Shown here piece after piece: positions 1-8,011 of a stretch of DNA of 64,000 nucleotides; position 1 is the stretch's first letter, and each line of letters starts with the position of its first letter. The position numbers and the translations under genes were made by a program. Location: NCBI RefSeq assembly GCF_001424705.1, contig NZ_LMRA01000001.1, forward strand, positions 89,608 through 153,607, read 5' to 3'. Source of the DNA: Methylobacterium sp. Leaf465. GTDB taxonomy: Bacteria; Pseudomonadota; Alphaproteobacteria; Rhizobiales; Beijerinckiaceae. The notes under the pieces are model-generated. The model was not told the origin of the DNA. It searched no databases and was given only the letters and a program-made list of their open reading frames with translations.

Positions 1-960
1 ATGGCCGCCCTCGTGGACGAGGAGCGCGTCGACGATGGCAAGGCCGCCATGCGCCAGCACGCGCAGGCCCTGGCCAATGCGGAGGCTCGCTACGGCGTCG
101 ACCGGCACACCATCGCGGCGGTCTGGGGCGTCGAGTCGAACTTCGGGAAGAACCTCGGCAAGATGCCGCTGGTGCAGTCCTTTGCCACCCTGATCTGCGC
201 CAATCATCGCCGGAAGGAGTTCTTCAAGGGCGAGCTGATGGCGACCCTGAAGATCATCGAGCGCGGCGATATCGATCCCTCCCGCTTGAACGGCTCCTGG
301 GCCGGCGCCTTCGGGCAGACCCAGTTCATGCCCACGACCTATCAGCGCCTCGCCGTCGACGGGGACGGCGACGGGCGCCGCGACCTCGTCGATTCGGTGC
401 CGGACGCGGTTGCCTCCACGGCGAACTTCCTGCGCGTGGCCAAGTGGAACAACGGCCAGCCCTGGGGTTACGAGGTGAAGGTGCCGCGCGGCTTCAATGC
501 CGGCGCGGCGGGGCGCAAGAACAAGAAGGCGATCGCCCACTGGGCCTCCCTCGGCGTCACCCGCATCGACGGCCGTCCACTCTCGGGCGAGGGACCTGCC
601 GGTATCCTGCTTCCGGCCGGCATCGACGGACCGGCCTTCCTGGTGACGAAGAACTTCGACGCGCTCTATTCCTACAACGCCGCCGAATCCTACGGTCTCG
701 CCATCGCGGTGCTGTCCGACCGCCTCCGCGGTCGCGGCGGCATCCAGGCCGACTGGCCCACCGACGATCCGCCGCTGTCGCGGGCCGAGCGCCGCGACCT
801 GCAGGCCCGCCTGACCAAGCGAGGCTTCGACGTCGGCGAGCCGGACGGTAAGGTCGGGTCCAAGACCCGCGACGCCATTAAGGAGGTCGAGCGCAGCCTC
901 GGCATGCCGCCCACCGGCCGGCCCGGGGCCAAGGTTCTGGAGGCGCTGCGACGCGGATGA
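1..960 (+). CDS. Lytic murein transglycosylase, MltB type, probably 5'-truncated by the window edge
   Basis: MltB-family transglycosylases cleave the MurNAc-GlcNAc bond of peptidoglycan in the periplasm. The product has the SLT/MltB catalytic context WGVESNFGKNLG, with the presumed catalytic Glu at residue 45 of the visible part, and the family signature WAGAFGQTQFMPTTY near residue 100. A peptidoglycan-binding type 1 domain occupies about residues 258-319. Family members usually have an N-terminal signal peptide and about 400 residues. Neither the peptide nor roughly 80 residues are visible, so the true start very likely lies before base 1 and the ATG at base 1 is probably internal. The stop overlaps the start of the next gene (ATGA), which suggests translational coupling. 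Confidence 0.9.
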   Translation: MAALVDEERVDDGKAAMRQHAQALANAEARYGVDRHTIAAVWGVESNFGKNLGKMPLVQSFATLICANHRRKEFFKGELMATLKIIERGDIDPSRLNGSWAGAFGQTQFMPTTYQRLAVDGDGDGRRDLVDSVPDAVASTANFLRVAKWNNGQPWGYEVKVPRGFNAGAAGRKNKKAIAHWASLGVTRIDGRPLSGEGPAGILLPAGIDGPAFLVTKNFDALYSYNAAESYGLAIAVLSDRLRGRGGIQADWPTDDPPLSRAERRDLQARLTKRGFDVGEPDGKVGSKTRDAIKEVERSLGMPPTGRPGAKVLEALRRG

Positions 961-1343
961 GCACACGCCGCCTGATCGACTCCGGCTCGCCCTTCGAGTC
1001 GGCCTACGGCTATTCCCGCGCCGTGGTGCAAGGCGGCTTCGTCTTCGTGGCCGGCACCACCGGCTACGACTATGCCACGATGACGATGCCGGTCTCGGCG
1101 GCCGACCAGGCCGAGGCCTGCTGGCGCACCATCGGCGACGTCCTGGGGCAGGCCGGGGCCGGGCTCGCGGACATCGTGCGGGCAACCTACTACGTGACGG
1201 ATCGAACGGAGGCCGAGGCGGTACTCGGGGTCTGCGGCCGGAACCTGGCTGAGATCCGGCCCGCCGCCACGATCGTGATCGTCGCCGGCCTGTTGCGTCC
1301 CGAGATGAAGGTCGAGATCGAGGTCACGGCGCTGCTGCCGTAG
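957..1343 (+). CDS. RidA (YjgF/UK114) family protein lacking the catalytic Arg
   Basis: The protein is 128 residues, the usual size of Rid proteins. Family members form trimers, and the RidA subgroup hydrolyses reactive enamines/imines. The C-terminal block RPAATIVIVAGL...KVEIEVTA aligns with the E. coli RidA segment FPARSCVEVARL...KIEIEAIA. At the position of the RidA catalytic arginine (Arg105 in E. coli numbering) this protein has Ala. That places it among Rid subgroups not expected to have imine deaminase activity. It overlaps the upstream transglycosylase gene by 4 bases. The next gene begins 14 bases after its stop, so the three probably form one operon. The actual substrate is unknown. 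Confidence 0.85.
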   Translation: MSTRRLIDSGSPFESAYGYSRAVVQGGFVFVAGTTGYDYATMTMPVSAADQAEACWRTIGDVLGQAGAGLADIVRATYYVTDRTEAEAVLGVCGRNLAEIRPAATIVIVAGLLRPEMKVEIEVTALLP

Positions 1344-1357
1344 GAGGGGTTCGTCCC

Positions 1358-2281
1358 ATGGGTGGGCCGCTGATCGCACTCACCGGCGCCACGGGCTTCA
1401 TCGGGCGGCACCTGCTGCGAAGCCTGTCGCAGCGCGGCTTTCGGGTGCGCGTCCTGCTCCGTCGGCCGGTCGAGGTCGCGGAGGGCGCGAGCAGCGCCGT
1501 CGTCGGCGACCTGACCCGGCCGATGAACATGGCCGCGGCCCTCGCAGGGGTCGACGCGGTGGTGCATTCCGCCGGATTGTCGCTGACCATGTCGGGCACG
1601 CCCGAGGACGATTTCCGGTCGTCCAATACCGAAGCGACCCTGCGGCTCGCCGAGGCCGCGGTTCGCGCCCGGGTCCAACGCTTCGTCTTCCTGTCCTCGA
1701 TCCGGGCGCAGACCGGGATCTCAGCGGCCGGGATCGTGACGGAGTCCGATCTGGCCGCCCCGACCGACGCCTACGGGCGCTCGAAGCTCGCGGCCGAGGC
1801 GGCCCTGGCCGAGACGGGGCTCGACTGGGTCGCCCTGCGCCCCGTGCTGGTCTATGGCGCCGGCGTGAAGGGCAACGTCGCGACCCTTCTGCAACTGGCG
1901 CGCTCCGCCATGCCGCTGCCCCTCGCCAGCCTCAGGGGCCGCCGCTCCCTCGTCTCGGTGGAATCGCTGGCGCAGGCGGTTGCCGTGGCGCTCGAAGCGC
2001 CCGGTCCCTTGCGTCGCCCGCTCATCGTGGCCGAGCCCGACCCGCTGACGCCGGGCGAGATGGTCACGGCGTTGCGGGCCGGCTTCGGACGAAGCGCCGG
2101 CCTTCTGCCGACGCCGTCCGTGTTGCTGGGGCTCGCCTGTCGGATGGCCGGACAGGAGGCGGCCTATGCCCGCCTCTCGACCAGCCTCGTCGCGCGCGCG
2201 GATGGATTGGCCTCGCTGGGATGGAGGCCGGAGGGCACGGCGCGGGACGGTCTGGAACGCTTCGCCCGCAGCCAGACATGA
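1358..2281 (+). CDS. NAD(P)-dependent epimerase/dehydratase (extended/atypical SDR)
   Basis: The product has 307 residues. The N-terminal Rossmann motif GATGFIGRHL (about residues 9-18) binds NAD(P). The YGRSKLAAE segment supplies the Tyr-x-x-x-Lys pair of short-chain dehydrogenases, preceded by a conserved FLSSIRA strand. The overall pattern resembles NDUFA9-like or complex-I-associated atypical SDRs and sugar epimerases, but the substrate cannot be deduced. A strong Shine-Dalgarno sequence, GGAGGGG, overlaps the stop of the preceding Rid gene, which fixes the ATG and suggests co-transcription. A 10-bp stem-loop follows the stop. Confidence 0.85.
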   Translation: MGGPLIALTGATGFIGRHLLRSLSQRGFRVRVLLRRPVEVAEGASSAVVGDLTRPMNMAAALAGVDAVVHSAGLSLTMSGTPEDDFRSSNTEATLRLAEAAVRARVQRFVFLSSIRAQTGISAAGIVTESDLAAPTDAYGRSKLAAEAALAETGLDWVALRPVLVYGAGVKGNVATLLQLARSAMPLPLASLRGRRSLVSVESLAQAVAVALEAPGPLRRPLIVAEPDPLTPGEMVTALRAGFGRSAGLLPTPSVLLGLACRMAGQEAAYARLSTSLVARADGLASLGWRPEGTARDGLERFARSQT

Positions 2282-2284
2282 CGA

Positions 2285-2309
2285 AGGCCCGGCATCGCCT
2301 GCCGGGCCT
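2285..2309. terminator. Stem-loop between convergent genes
   Basis: Perfect 10-bp stem (AGGCCCGGCA / TGCCGGGCCT) with a 5-base loop lies 3 bases after the SDR stop. A short T-run follows about 24 bases later. It can terminate the plus-strand operon and may serve the convergent gene as well. Confidence 0.65.
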
Positions 2310-2342
2310 CGACCGATGCGAAATTTTTCGCGGTCTGCCGGC

Positions 2343-2678
2343 TCAGCGGCGGACGTCGAGCACGTCGCCGGACCGGCTGTCGAGAACGACGGAGATGTCG
2401 TCGCCCCGGCGGTCCGAACCGCGGACGATCAGGCGCGGGCCGCGGCGGTCGACGCCGTCGACATCCACCAGACCCTCGCGGCGGGCGATGCGGGCGGCCT
2501 CACCGCGCGTCAGCTCGCTGCGCGGCGGGCCGCGATCGTCGTAGCCGCGGCGGTAGCCCGGATCGACCTGGACGCCGCCGGGACCGATGGAGATGCCCTG
2601 GGCGAAAGCGGGAGCGGCGGACAGGCCAAGGCCCAGGGCCACGAGGCTGCCAACCAGGCGCGTCGAACAAATTCGCAT
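2343..2678 (-). CDS. Small exported protein, possibly PepSY-like
   Basis: An upstream in-frame start exists at 2735. The ATG at 2678 is preferred because GGGGAAG lies just upstream and because it begins with a typical signal peptide of about 27 residues ending ALGLGLSAAPAFA. The mature part is about 85 residues, rich in Arg, Asp and Gly. Its C-terminal half (GEAARIARREGLVDVDGV...DISVVLDSRSGDVLDVRR) has the helix-plus-strand look of PepSY-like domains. No enzymatic motif is visible. It is probably periplasmic, and the function is unknown. Confidence 0.7.
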   Translation of the reverse strand: MRICSTRLVGSLVALGLGLSAAPAFAQGISIGPGGVQVDPGYRRGYDDRGPPRSELTRGEAARIARREGLVDVDGVDRRGPRLIVRGSDRRGDDISVVLDSRSGDVLDVRR

Positions 2679-2788
2679 GATGTCTTCCCCTCTCTGACAG
2701 GCGCGCCGCCTCGATCCATTGCCGGCGCTGCGCATCCTTCAGTTTGGGGCCTCAATCGACGCGGGTCTGAATTTGTTCCTGAGCAGCA

Positions 2789-3631
2789 TCAGCGTACCGC
2801 GCGAATCGCTGCGGCCACGGCGTCGTCGGTCTGGTCGATGTCCGGCGCGTCGATGTGGCGGAAGCGCGCCTGGATGAGGCCGAAAGCGCCGAAGGCGAAG
2901 TGGCCCGCGGCCACGATGGCGAGCAGCACCCAGCCATAGGGTTGCGCGCGCAAAGCCGCGAAGGCGCCGGCCAGACCCTTGACCTCCGAAGAAGCCTGAT
3001 ACCAGGCCGCCGCGATGAAGAACCCGCCGATGATCAGGAAGGCGACGCCCCGGGCGGCGTACCCGAACTGGCCCACGGGCTTGGCCCAGCGGCAATGGTC
3101 GGCATCGAGCTTCAGGCGATCGGTGACGTCGCCCTTGAACGCCTTGACCAGGAAGGCGACACCGCCCCCCATCACCCCGAGGCCGATCAGGCCCACGAGC
3201 CACAGGCCGAAGGGCTTGGCCAGAAGCCAGGCCGTCCAATCCTGGGCGGCGTCGCCGCCCCCGCGCCCGAGGCCGAGGGCGAGGCTCGCGGCTGTGATGG
3301 CGAGGCCGGTATAGATCGCGGCGCTCAGGAGATGGGCGAGCCGGACGGTCAGGCCCTTCAGCGAGGTCCCGCGCCGGTCGGCATCGGTGAGGCCCTCGAT
3401 GAAGCGCCAGACGGCGAATCCCAGCAGCCCGGCCGCGATCAAACCGACGAGCACCACGCCGAACGGTCCGGCGAGGACCCAGCGGAGCGCACTCTCGCTG
3501 TCGCCGGCACGGCCGCCCTGGCCGATGGCGGCCAGCACGGCCAGCCCCCCGACGATGCAGTAGACGATGCCGCGGGCGCCGTAGCCGAATCGAGCGACGC
3601 GCTCGATGGTGTTGTGTCCGAGGGTGAGCAA
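2789..3631 (-). CDS. DUF1206 integral membrane protein
   Basis: The protein has 280 residues with about six hydrophobic segments arranged as three repeated two-helix units. Each unit carries a version of the ARFGYGARGIVYCIVGG motif: near residue 14 (FGYGARGIVY), near residue 95 (LLSAAIYTGLAI, degenerate) and near residue 190 (FGYAARGVAFLIIGG). This triplication is characteristic of DUF1206 membrane proteins, whose biochemical role is not established. The start is a TTG codon in the same frame, with only a weak GGGAAA upstream and no better ATG. The next gene on the strand starts about 370 bases upstream and is probably co-oriented rather than tightly coupled. Confidence 0.8.
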   Translation of the reverse strand: MLTLGHNTIERVARFGYGARGIVYCIVGGLAVLAAIGQGGRAGDSESALRWVLAGPFGVVLVGLIAAGLLGFAVWRFIEGLTDADRRGTSLKGLTVRLAHLLSAAIYTGLAITAASLALGLGRGGGDAAQDWTAWLLAKPFGLWLVGLIGLGVMGGGVAFLVKAFKGDVTDRLKLDADHCRWAKPVGQFGYAARGVAFLIIGGFFIAAAWYQASSEVKGLAGAFAALRAQPYGWVLLAIVAAGHFAFGAFGLIQARFRHIDAPDIDQTDDAVAAAIRAVR

Positions 3632-3655
3632 GGGGTTTCCCGGGGTCGCGCGACG

Positions 3656-4000
3656 TTATCCGTCGGAGGAACGCACAGCCTTGCCGGATAGTGCCACGTA
3701 GAACCCGAGACCGTCGCCGGCCGGGAGGGTCTGCAGGCGATCGACGAGGCCCTTGCGCTTCGCGTCGAGGAGCAGGCGCCCGATCGGCTGGAACAGGGTT
3801 TCGCCCCCGCCCTCCGGCGGTGGAGCCAGGCGGATCGCCACCGTCTTGCCCTTCCCGAAGCGACTGCGTTCCAGCATGTCCGCGAGGGAGGCCTCCGCGG
3901 TCGGACGATTGGTCTCGCGCAGGTCGAGGACCGATTCCGCATCGGTCACCCCGAGCGAACCGCGCAGCTTGTTGGCGTAGAAATCTTCGAAGTGGGGCAC
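3656..4000 (-). CDS. Hypothetical protein, weakly Smr-like topology
   Basis: I chose the GTG at 4000 because the protein becomes well ordered from there (begins VPHFEDFYANK). An ATG at 4057 would add 19 unconvincing residues. The 114-residue product runs VLDLRETNRPTAEASLADML, then a strand ending KTVAIRLAPP, then a Gly-rich GGGETLF turn, then a helix, then LGFYVAL. That order recalls the DLHG-helix-strand-GxG-helix-strand plan of Smr domains, but the DLHG and HGKG signatures are absent. The similarity is only topological and the function is unknown. It has no signal peptide, so it is probably cytoplasmic. Confidence 0.55.
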   Translation of the reverse strand: MPHFEDFYANKLRGSLGVTDAESVLDLRETNRPTAEASLADMLERSRFGKGKTVAIRLAPPPEGGGETLFQPIGRLLLDAKRKGLVDRLQTLPAGDGLGFYVALSGKAVRSSDG

Positions 4001-4105
4001 CGGGCGGCTCAGTCCTGGCTGGAGACGAAGATGGTGCGCCTCGCAGCGCAACGCCATCGTAGCCGTCCGTCAGTCCCGGGCACAACGGGCTTCGATGCAT
4101 CGCTC

Positions 4106-4138
4106 GCGTCCCCGGCGCGGAAGCCGTGCCGGGGACGC
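4106..4138 (-). terminator. Stem-loop downstream of homospermidine synthase
   Basis: Perfect 11-bp inverted repeat (GCGTCCCCGGC / GCCGGGGACGC) with an 11-base loop starts 15 bases after the hss stop. There is no clear U-tract, so it may be a Rho-dependent or mRNA-stabilising hairpin. Confidence 0.55.
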
Positions 4139-4152
4139 GACGACAGGGTGGC

Positions 4153-5598
4153 TCAGCCGTGCACGAGCACGTTGCGGAACTGCCAGGGATCGCTGGTGTC
4201 GATGTCCTCGGGGAACAAGCCCGGGCGGCCGGTCAGCGGGGTCCAGTCGGTGTAGACCCCGACGACAGGGCCGAGATACGGCGTCTGCACCTCGAGGCAG
4301 CGCCGGAAGTCCATCTCGTCGGCCTCGACGATGCCGGCCTCCGGGTTCTCCAGGGCCCAGACCATGCCGGCGAGCACCGCCGAGGTGACCTGCAGGCCCG
4401 TGGCGTTCTGGTAGGGGGCGATGCGCCGGGTCTCCTCGATGGAGAGCTGCGAGCCGTACCAGTAGGCGTTCTTGGCGTGGCCGTAGAGGAGGACGCCGAG
4501 CTCGTCGATGCCGTCCACGATCTCGGTCTCGTCGAGGATGTGGTGCTGCTCCTGCACCTTGCCGCCGTTCCCGAACATCTCGTGAAGCGACAGGACCGCG
4601 TCGTTGGCCGGGTGATAGGCGTAGTGGCAGGTCGGGCGGTAGGCGGCGCGCTCGCCCTCCAGCACCGTGTAGTAGTCGGAGATCGAGACGGCCTCGTTGT
4701 GGGTCACGAGGAAGCCGAACTGCGACTGGGCGGTCGGCGTCCAGGAGCGCACGCGGGTGTCGGCGCCGGGCTGGAGCAGGTAGATCGCGCAGCGCGACCC
4801 CTTCTCCTGCTCACGGGCGTTCTCCGGCTTCCAGGTCTCGTGGGTGCCCCAACCGAGCTCGGCCGGCTGGTTGCCCTCGGAGACGAAGCCCTCCACCGAC
4901 CAGGTGTTGACGAAGACGCCCATGGGCTTGGCCGACTTGGCGCGCTGGGTGTCGCGTTCGGCGATGTGGACGCCCTTGACGCCGACCTCGCGCATGAGCG
5001 CGGCCCAACCGGCGCGGTCCTTCGGCTCGGAGATCTTCAGCCCGAGATCGCCGGCGACGTTGAGGAGGGCCTGCTTCACGAACCACGACACCATGCCGGG
5101 ATTGGCGCCGCAGCACGACACGGCGGTGATGCCGCCGGGGTTCGCGGTGCGGGCGTCCAGGATCTCCTGGCGCAGAGCGTAGTTGGTGCGGTCGCCCTGG
5201 CTCTTGGTCTTGTCGAAGTAGAAGCCCGGCCAGGGCTCCGCCACGGTGTCGATGTAGAAGGCGCCGAGTTCGCGGCACAGCTCCATGATCGCCCGCGACG
5301 AGGTGTCGACCGAGAGGTTCACACAGAAGCCCTGGCCGCCGCCCTCGGTGAGCAGGGGCGTCAGGATCTCGCGGTAGTTTTCCTTGGTCAGCGCGACCTG
5401 CTCGAAGCGCAGGCCGTGCTGATCGGCCAGGGCCTTGTGCGCGTCGGACGGCTCGATGACCGTGAAGCGGGCCTTGTCGTAGGCGAAGTGTCGCTCGATC
5501 AGCGGGAGCGTGCCGCGTCCGATGGAGCCGAAGCCGATCATCACGATGGGGCCGGTGATGCGGCCGTGGACGGGCCAGGTGGTGGCGGCTTCGGTCAT
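4153..5598 (-). CDS. hss: Homospermidine synthase
   Basis: The product has 481 residues, the expected length for bacterial homospermidine synthase. This cytosolic NAD-dependent enzyme makes sym-homospermidine from putrescine. The N-terminal Rossmann glycine motif is at residues 22-27 (GFGSIG). Family landmarks follow, including FYIDTVAEPWPGFY and the cysteine-rich SCCGANPGMVSWFVKQAL. Homospermidine is a characteristic polyamine of many Rhizobiales. The gene is followed upstream on the same strand by a GNAT and an ornithine decarboxylase, so the cluster can make putrescine and convert it to homospermidine. It is read away from a 320-base region that probably holds its own promoter. Confidence 0.95.
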   Translation of the reverse strand: MTEAATTWPVHGRITGPIVMIGFGSIGRGTLPLIERHFAYDKARFTVIEPSDAHKALADQHGLRFEQVALTKENYREILTPLLTEGGGQGFCVNLSVDTSSRAIMELCRELGAFYIDTVAEPWPGFYFDKTKSQGDRTNYALRQEILDARTANPGGITAVSCCGANPGMVSWFVKQALLNVAGDLGLKISEPKDRAGWAALMREVGVKGVHIAERDTQRAKSAKPMGVFVNTWSVEGFVSEGNQPAELGWGTHETWKPENAREQEKGSRCAIYLLQPGADTRVRSWTPTAQSQFGFLVTHNEAVSISDYYTVLEGERAAYRPTCHYAYHPANDAVLSLHEMFGNGGKVQEQHHILDETEIVDGIDELGVLLYGHAKNAYWYGSQLSIEETRRIAPYQNATGLQVTSAVLAGMVWALENPEAGIVEADEMDFRRCLEVQTPYLGPVVGVYTDWTPLTGRPGLFPEDIDTSDPWQFRNVLVHG

Positions 5599-5918
5599 GG
5601 GCGTGATGTCCTTCTCAGAGACGTGTCGTTTTCAGTCGTCGCACGGCGACCGCATGCCTTAGGCGGCGCAAATGACGAACAAGCGACGGGCTCAGTGACG
5701 TTTGCGGCTCCGGCGGTCAACCGCCAGGACGCGACCGCGTCATGCGCCATGCACCAAGTCTTACGGAAGATTGAAGTGGCGCATGCCCTGCACGCAGGGC
5801 GACATCCCATCTCGGCGCATTGCGAGCGCGGTTCCACCAACCGATATTGCACTGCAACAGAACAAGAGCGACCCTAGACGAGGAAGCGTCCGCCCCTTCG
5901 ACGCCACGGACATCTGCC
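5599..5918. other. Intergenic region upstream of hss
   Basis: No convincing gene is present in these 320 bases. Reading toward hss, AGAAGGA lies about 11 bases before its ATG. A near-perfect palindrome, GCCCTGC-AC-GCAGGGC, lies at 5785-5800. I could not assign a promoter with confidence. Confidence 0.5.
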
Positions 5919-6095
5919 ATGCTCGCACTCATCGCCTCGCGCCTCGCCGCTCCGGTCGACGAGCCCATCGACCGCGATCCCGGCATCATCACGCTCGCCG
6001 CCTCGCTGCTTCGCGCGGTGACGCGTCGCCACGAGGCCGCCTTTCAGCGCCGCTGCGACCTCGCTGCCAAGACCGACTATCACACTGCGATCTAA
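5919..6095 (+). CDS. Small hypothetical protein
   Basis: Potential 58-residue product beginning MLALIASRLAAPVDEP. It is divergent from hss and convergent with the GNAT gene. Nothing in it resembles a known family: it has no signal peptide, no metal-binding motif, and a basic, Ala/Arg-rich middle. No good ribosome-binding site precedes the ATG. The main support is its placement in an otherwise empty gap and a stem-loop immediately after its stop. It may be spurious. Confidence 0.35.
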   Translation: MLALIASRLAAPVDEPIDRDPGIITLAASLLRAVTRRHEAAFQRRCDLAAKTDYHTAI

Positions 6096-6111
6096 CCGGC
6101 GGCTGCGCCGG
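6096..6111. terminator. Short GC stem-loop between convergent genes
   Basis: CCGGCG-GCTG-CGCCGG directly follows the stop of the small plus-strand gene and precedes the end of the convergent GNAT gene. Confidence 0.4.
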
Positions 6112-6119
6112 AACGGCCG

Positions 6120-6689
6120 TCAGGCGACCCGTCGTCGGGACTCCGCGCCGATCTCGGTCACCGCCGGCCCCAGGGGGATGGGCGCCGCCTGATCCCAGGC
6201 GCCCGAAGCCCGCAGGATGCCCCGTGCGCCGGCCAGCGCGCCGGGACGCAGTTCCAGGCCGAGGAAGCGCTCGCGCGCGAACGGACCGGGCATGAACAGC
6301 CCCTCCGCACGCTCCGCCGAGAAGCCGAAGCGCGCATAGTAGGGCGCGTCCCCCATCAGCAGCACCGCGCCGTGCCCGAGACGCTCCGCGCGACGCAGGG
6401 CTGCCCGCATAAGGATCGATCCGAGGCCGAGCCCCTGGATCGCCGGGTCGACCGCCAACGGCCCGAGCAGCAGGGCCGGACGCCGGAAACCCGCCTCGAC
6501 ATGCCAGAGACGGCAGGTGCCGACGACGCGACCGTCCTGCTCGGCGGCAAGGGCGAGGCCCTCCGCAGGAAGCCGACCCTCACGCAGGCGCTCGGACGTC
6601 TTCAGACGGCGTGCCTCGCCGAAGCAGGCGTCGAGGAGGTGCTCGCGGGCGACGACGTCGCCTTCCACTTCATCACGGATCTGGACCAA
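6120..6689 (-). CDS. GNAT family N-acetyltransferase (YhbS-like) in the polyamine cluster
   Basis: The 189-residue protein has a GNAT core at about residues 1-150. It contains the acetyl-CoA pyrophosphate-binding loop QGLGLGSILM after the beta4 strand LLGPLAVDPAI, then a YYARFGF motif typical of YhbS-like members. The start codon is TTG, supported by a strong upstream GGAGGGG at 7-8 bases spacing. The gene lies between hss and the ornithine decarboxylase gene on the same strand. That suggests, but does not prove, a role in acetylating polyamines or a related amine. No substrate-specific residue is recognisable. Confidence 0.85.
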   Translation of the reverse strand: MVQIRDEVEGDVVAREHLLDACFGEARRLKTSERLREGRLPAEGLALAAEQDGRVVGTCRLWHVEAGFRRPALLLGPLAVDPAIQGLGLGSILMRAALRRAERLGHGAVLLMGDAPYYARFGFSAERAEGLFMPGPFARERFLGLELRPGALAGARGILRASGAWDQAAPIPLGPAVTEIGAESRRRVA

Positions 6690-6790
6690 GGCCGCACCCC
6701 TCCCGAACGTTGGGCAGGCGACAGGACGAATCCGTTCGGGCTGCGGCCGGGGCCGCCAGCCTGAACGGGACGGGCGTGGAGAGTTTCAAC

Positions 6791-6819
6791 GCCGGGCGTC
6801 CCCATGGGGAATGCCCGGC
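6791..6819 (-). terminator. Stem-loop downstream of ornithine decarboxylase
   Basis: Outer stem GCCGGGC/GCCCGGC encloses an inner CCCC-AT-GGGG stem. It lies 26 bases beyond the decarboxylase stop and could separate that gene from the GNAT gene. There is no U-tract. Confidence 0.5.
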
Positions 6820-6844
6820 ATTCGCGTCGTGACCGTGAAGGCGT

Positions 6845-8011
6845 TTAGATGACGTATTGCTGAAGGGGCGGGAAACCGTTGAAGGCGACCGCCGCGTAGG
6901 TCGTGGTGTAGGCGCCGGCCCCCTCGATCAGCACCTTGTCGCCAATGGAGAGCGACACCGGCAGCGGGTAGGGCACCTTCTCGTAGAGAACGTCCGCCGA
7001 GTCGCAGGTCGGGCCGGCGAGTACGCAGGGCGCCATGCGGTCCTCGTCATGCTCGGTGCGGATCGCGTAGCGGATCGACTCGTCCATGGTCTCGGCCAGG
7101 CCGCCGAACTTGCCGATGTCGAGGTAGACCCAGCGCACCTCGTCCTCGGCGTCGGACTTCTTCGAGACCAGCACCACCTCGGCTTCGATCACGCCGGCAT
7201 TGCCGACCATGCCGCGACCCGGCTCGATGATGGTCTCCGGCATGTGGTTGCCGAAATGCTTGGTCAGGGCGCGGAAGATCGCGTCGCCGTACGATTCCAC
7301 GCCCGGGACCGCCTTGAGGTACTTGGTCGGGAAGCCGCCACCGAGATTGACCATCGACAGGCTGATGCCGCGCAGGGCACACTCCTCGAAGATCGCGGCG
7401 GCGGAGGCGAGCGCGCCGTCCCAGGCATCGGTGTTGCCCTGCTGCGAGCCGACGTGAAACGAGACGCCATAGGCCGTGAGACCCTGGCGGTGGGCGTGCT
7501 CCAGCACGTCGACGGCCATCTCCGGCACGCAGCCGAACTTGCGCGACAGCGGCCATTCGGCCCCGGCCCCGTCGCAGAGGATGCGGCAGAACACCTGCAC
7601 ATCGGCAGCCGCGACGCCCGCGGCCTCGGCGGCCCGGGCGATCTTCTCGACCTCGGCCTGGCAATCGACGGCGAAGAGGCGCACGCCGAGCTTGAGCGCG
7701 CGGGTGATGCAGCGCTCCTTCTTGATGGTGTTGCCGAAGGAGACGCGGTCGGCGGTGGCACCGGCGGCGAGCGCCATCTCCACCTCGACCACCGAGGCCG
7801 TGTCGAAGCAGGAGCCCATCTCGGCGAGGAGGCGCAGGACCTCGGGGGCCGGGTTCGCCTTCACGGCGTAGAATACCCGGGTGTCCGGCAGGGCACGGGC
7901 GAACGCGGTGTAGTTGTCGCGCACGACCTCGAGGTCGAGCACCATCACCGGGCCCTCGTCCTGGCCCATGTCGCGGCGTGCGCGGAGGAAATCGCGGATA
8001 CGATCGGTCAT
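6845..8011 (-). CDS. Ornithine (lysine/ornithine) decarboxylase, fold type III PLP enzyme
   Basis: The 388-residue product matches eukaryotic-type ornithine decarboxylases, which make putrescine from ornithine. The PLP lysine is K51 in FYAVKANPAP. The catalytic cysteine is C336 in the TCDSADVLYE motif, and the glycine-rich phosphate loop is in MVNLGGGFP. The ATG at 8011 is preferred over an in-frame start 12 codons earlier because the extra residues look random. Some homologues also accept lysine, and this cannot be settled by eye. The product feeds homospermidine synthase two genes downstream. The long upstream region is a candidate for the alphaproteobacterial speF leader RNA. Confidence 0.93.
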   Translation of the reverse strand: MTDRIRDFLRARRDMGQDEGPVMVLDLEVVRDNYTAFARALPDTRVFYAVKANPAPEVLRLLAEMGSCFDTASVVEVEMALAAGATADRVSFGNTIKKERCITRALKLGVRLFAVDCQAEVEKIARAAEAAGVAAADVQVFCRILCDGAGAEWPLSRKFGCVPEMAVDVLEHAHRQGLTAYGVSFHVGSQQGNTDAWDGALASAAAIFEECALRGISLSMVNLGGGFPTKYLKAVPGVESYGDAIFRALTKHFGNHMPETIIEPGRGMVGNAGVIEAEVVLVSKKSDAEDEVRWVYLDIGKFGGLAETMDESIRYAIRTEHDEDRMAPCVLAGPTCDSADVLYEKVPYPLPVSLSIGDKVLIEGAGAYTTTYAAVAFNGFPPLQQYVI

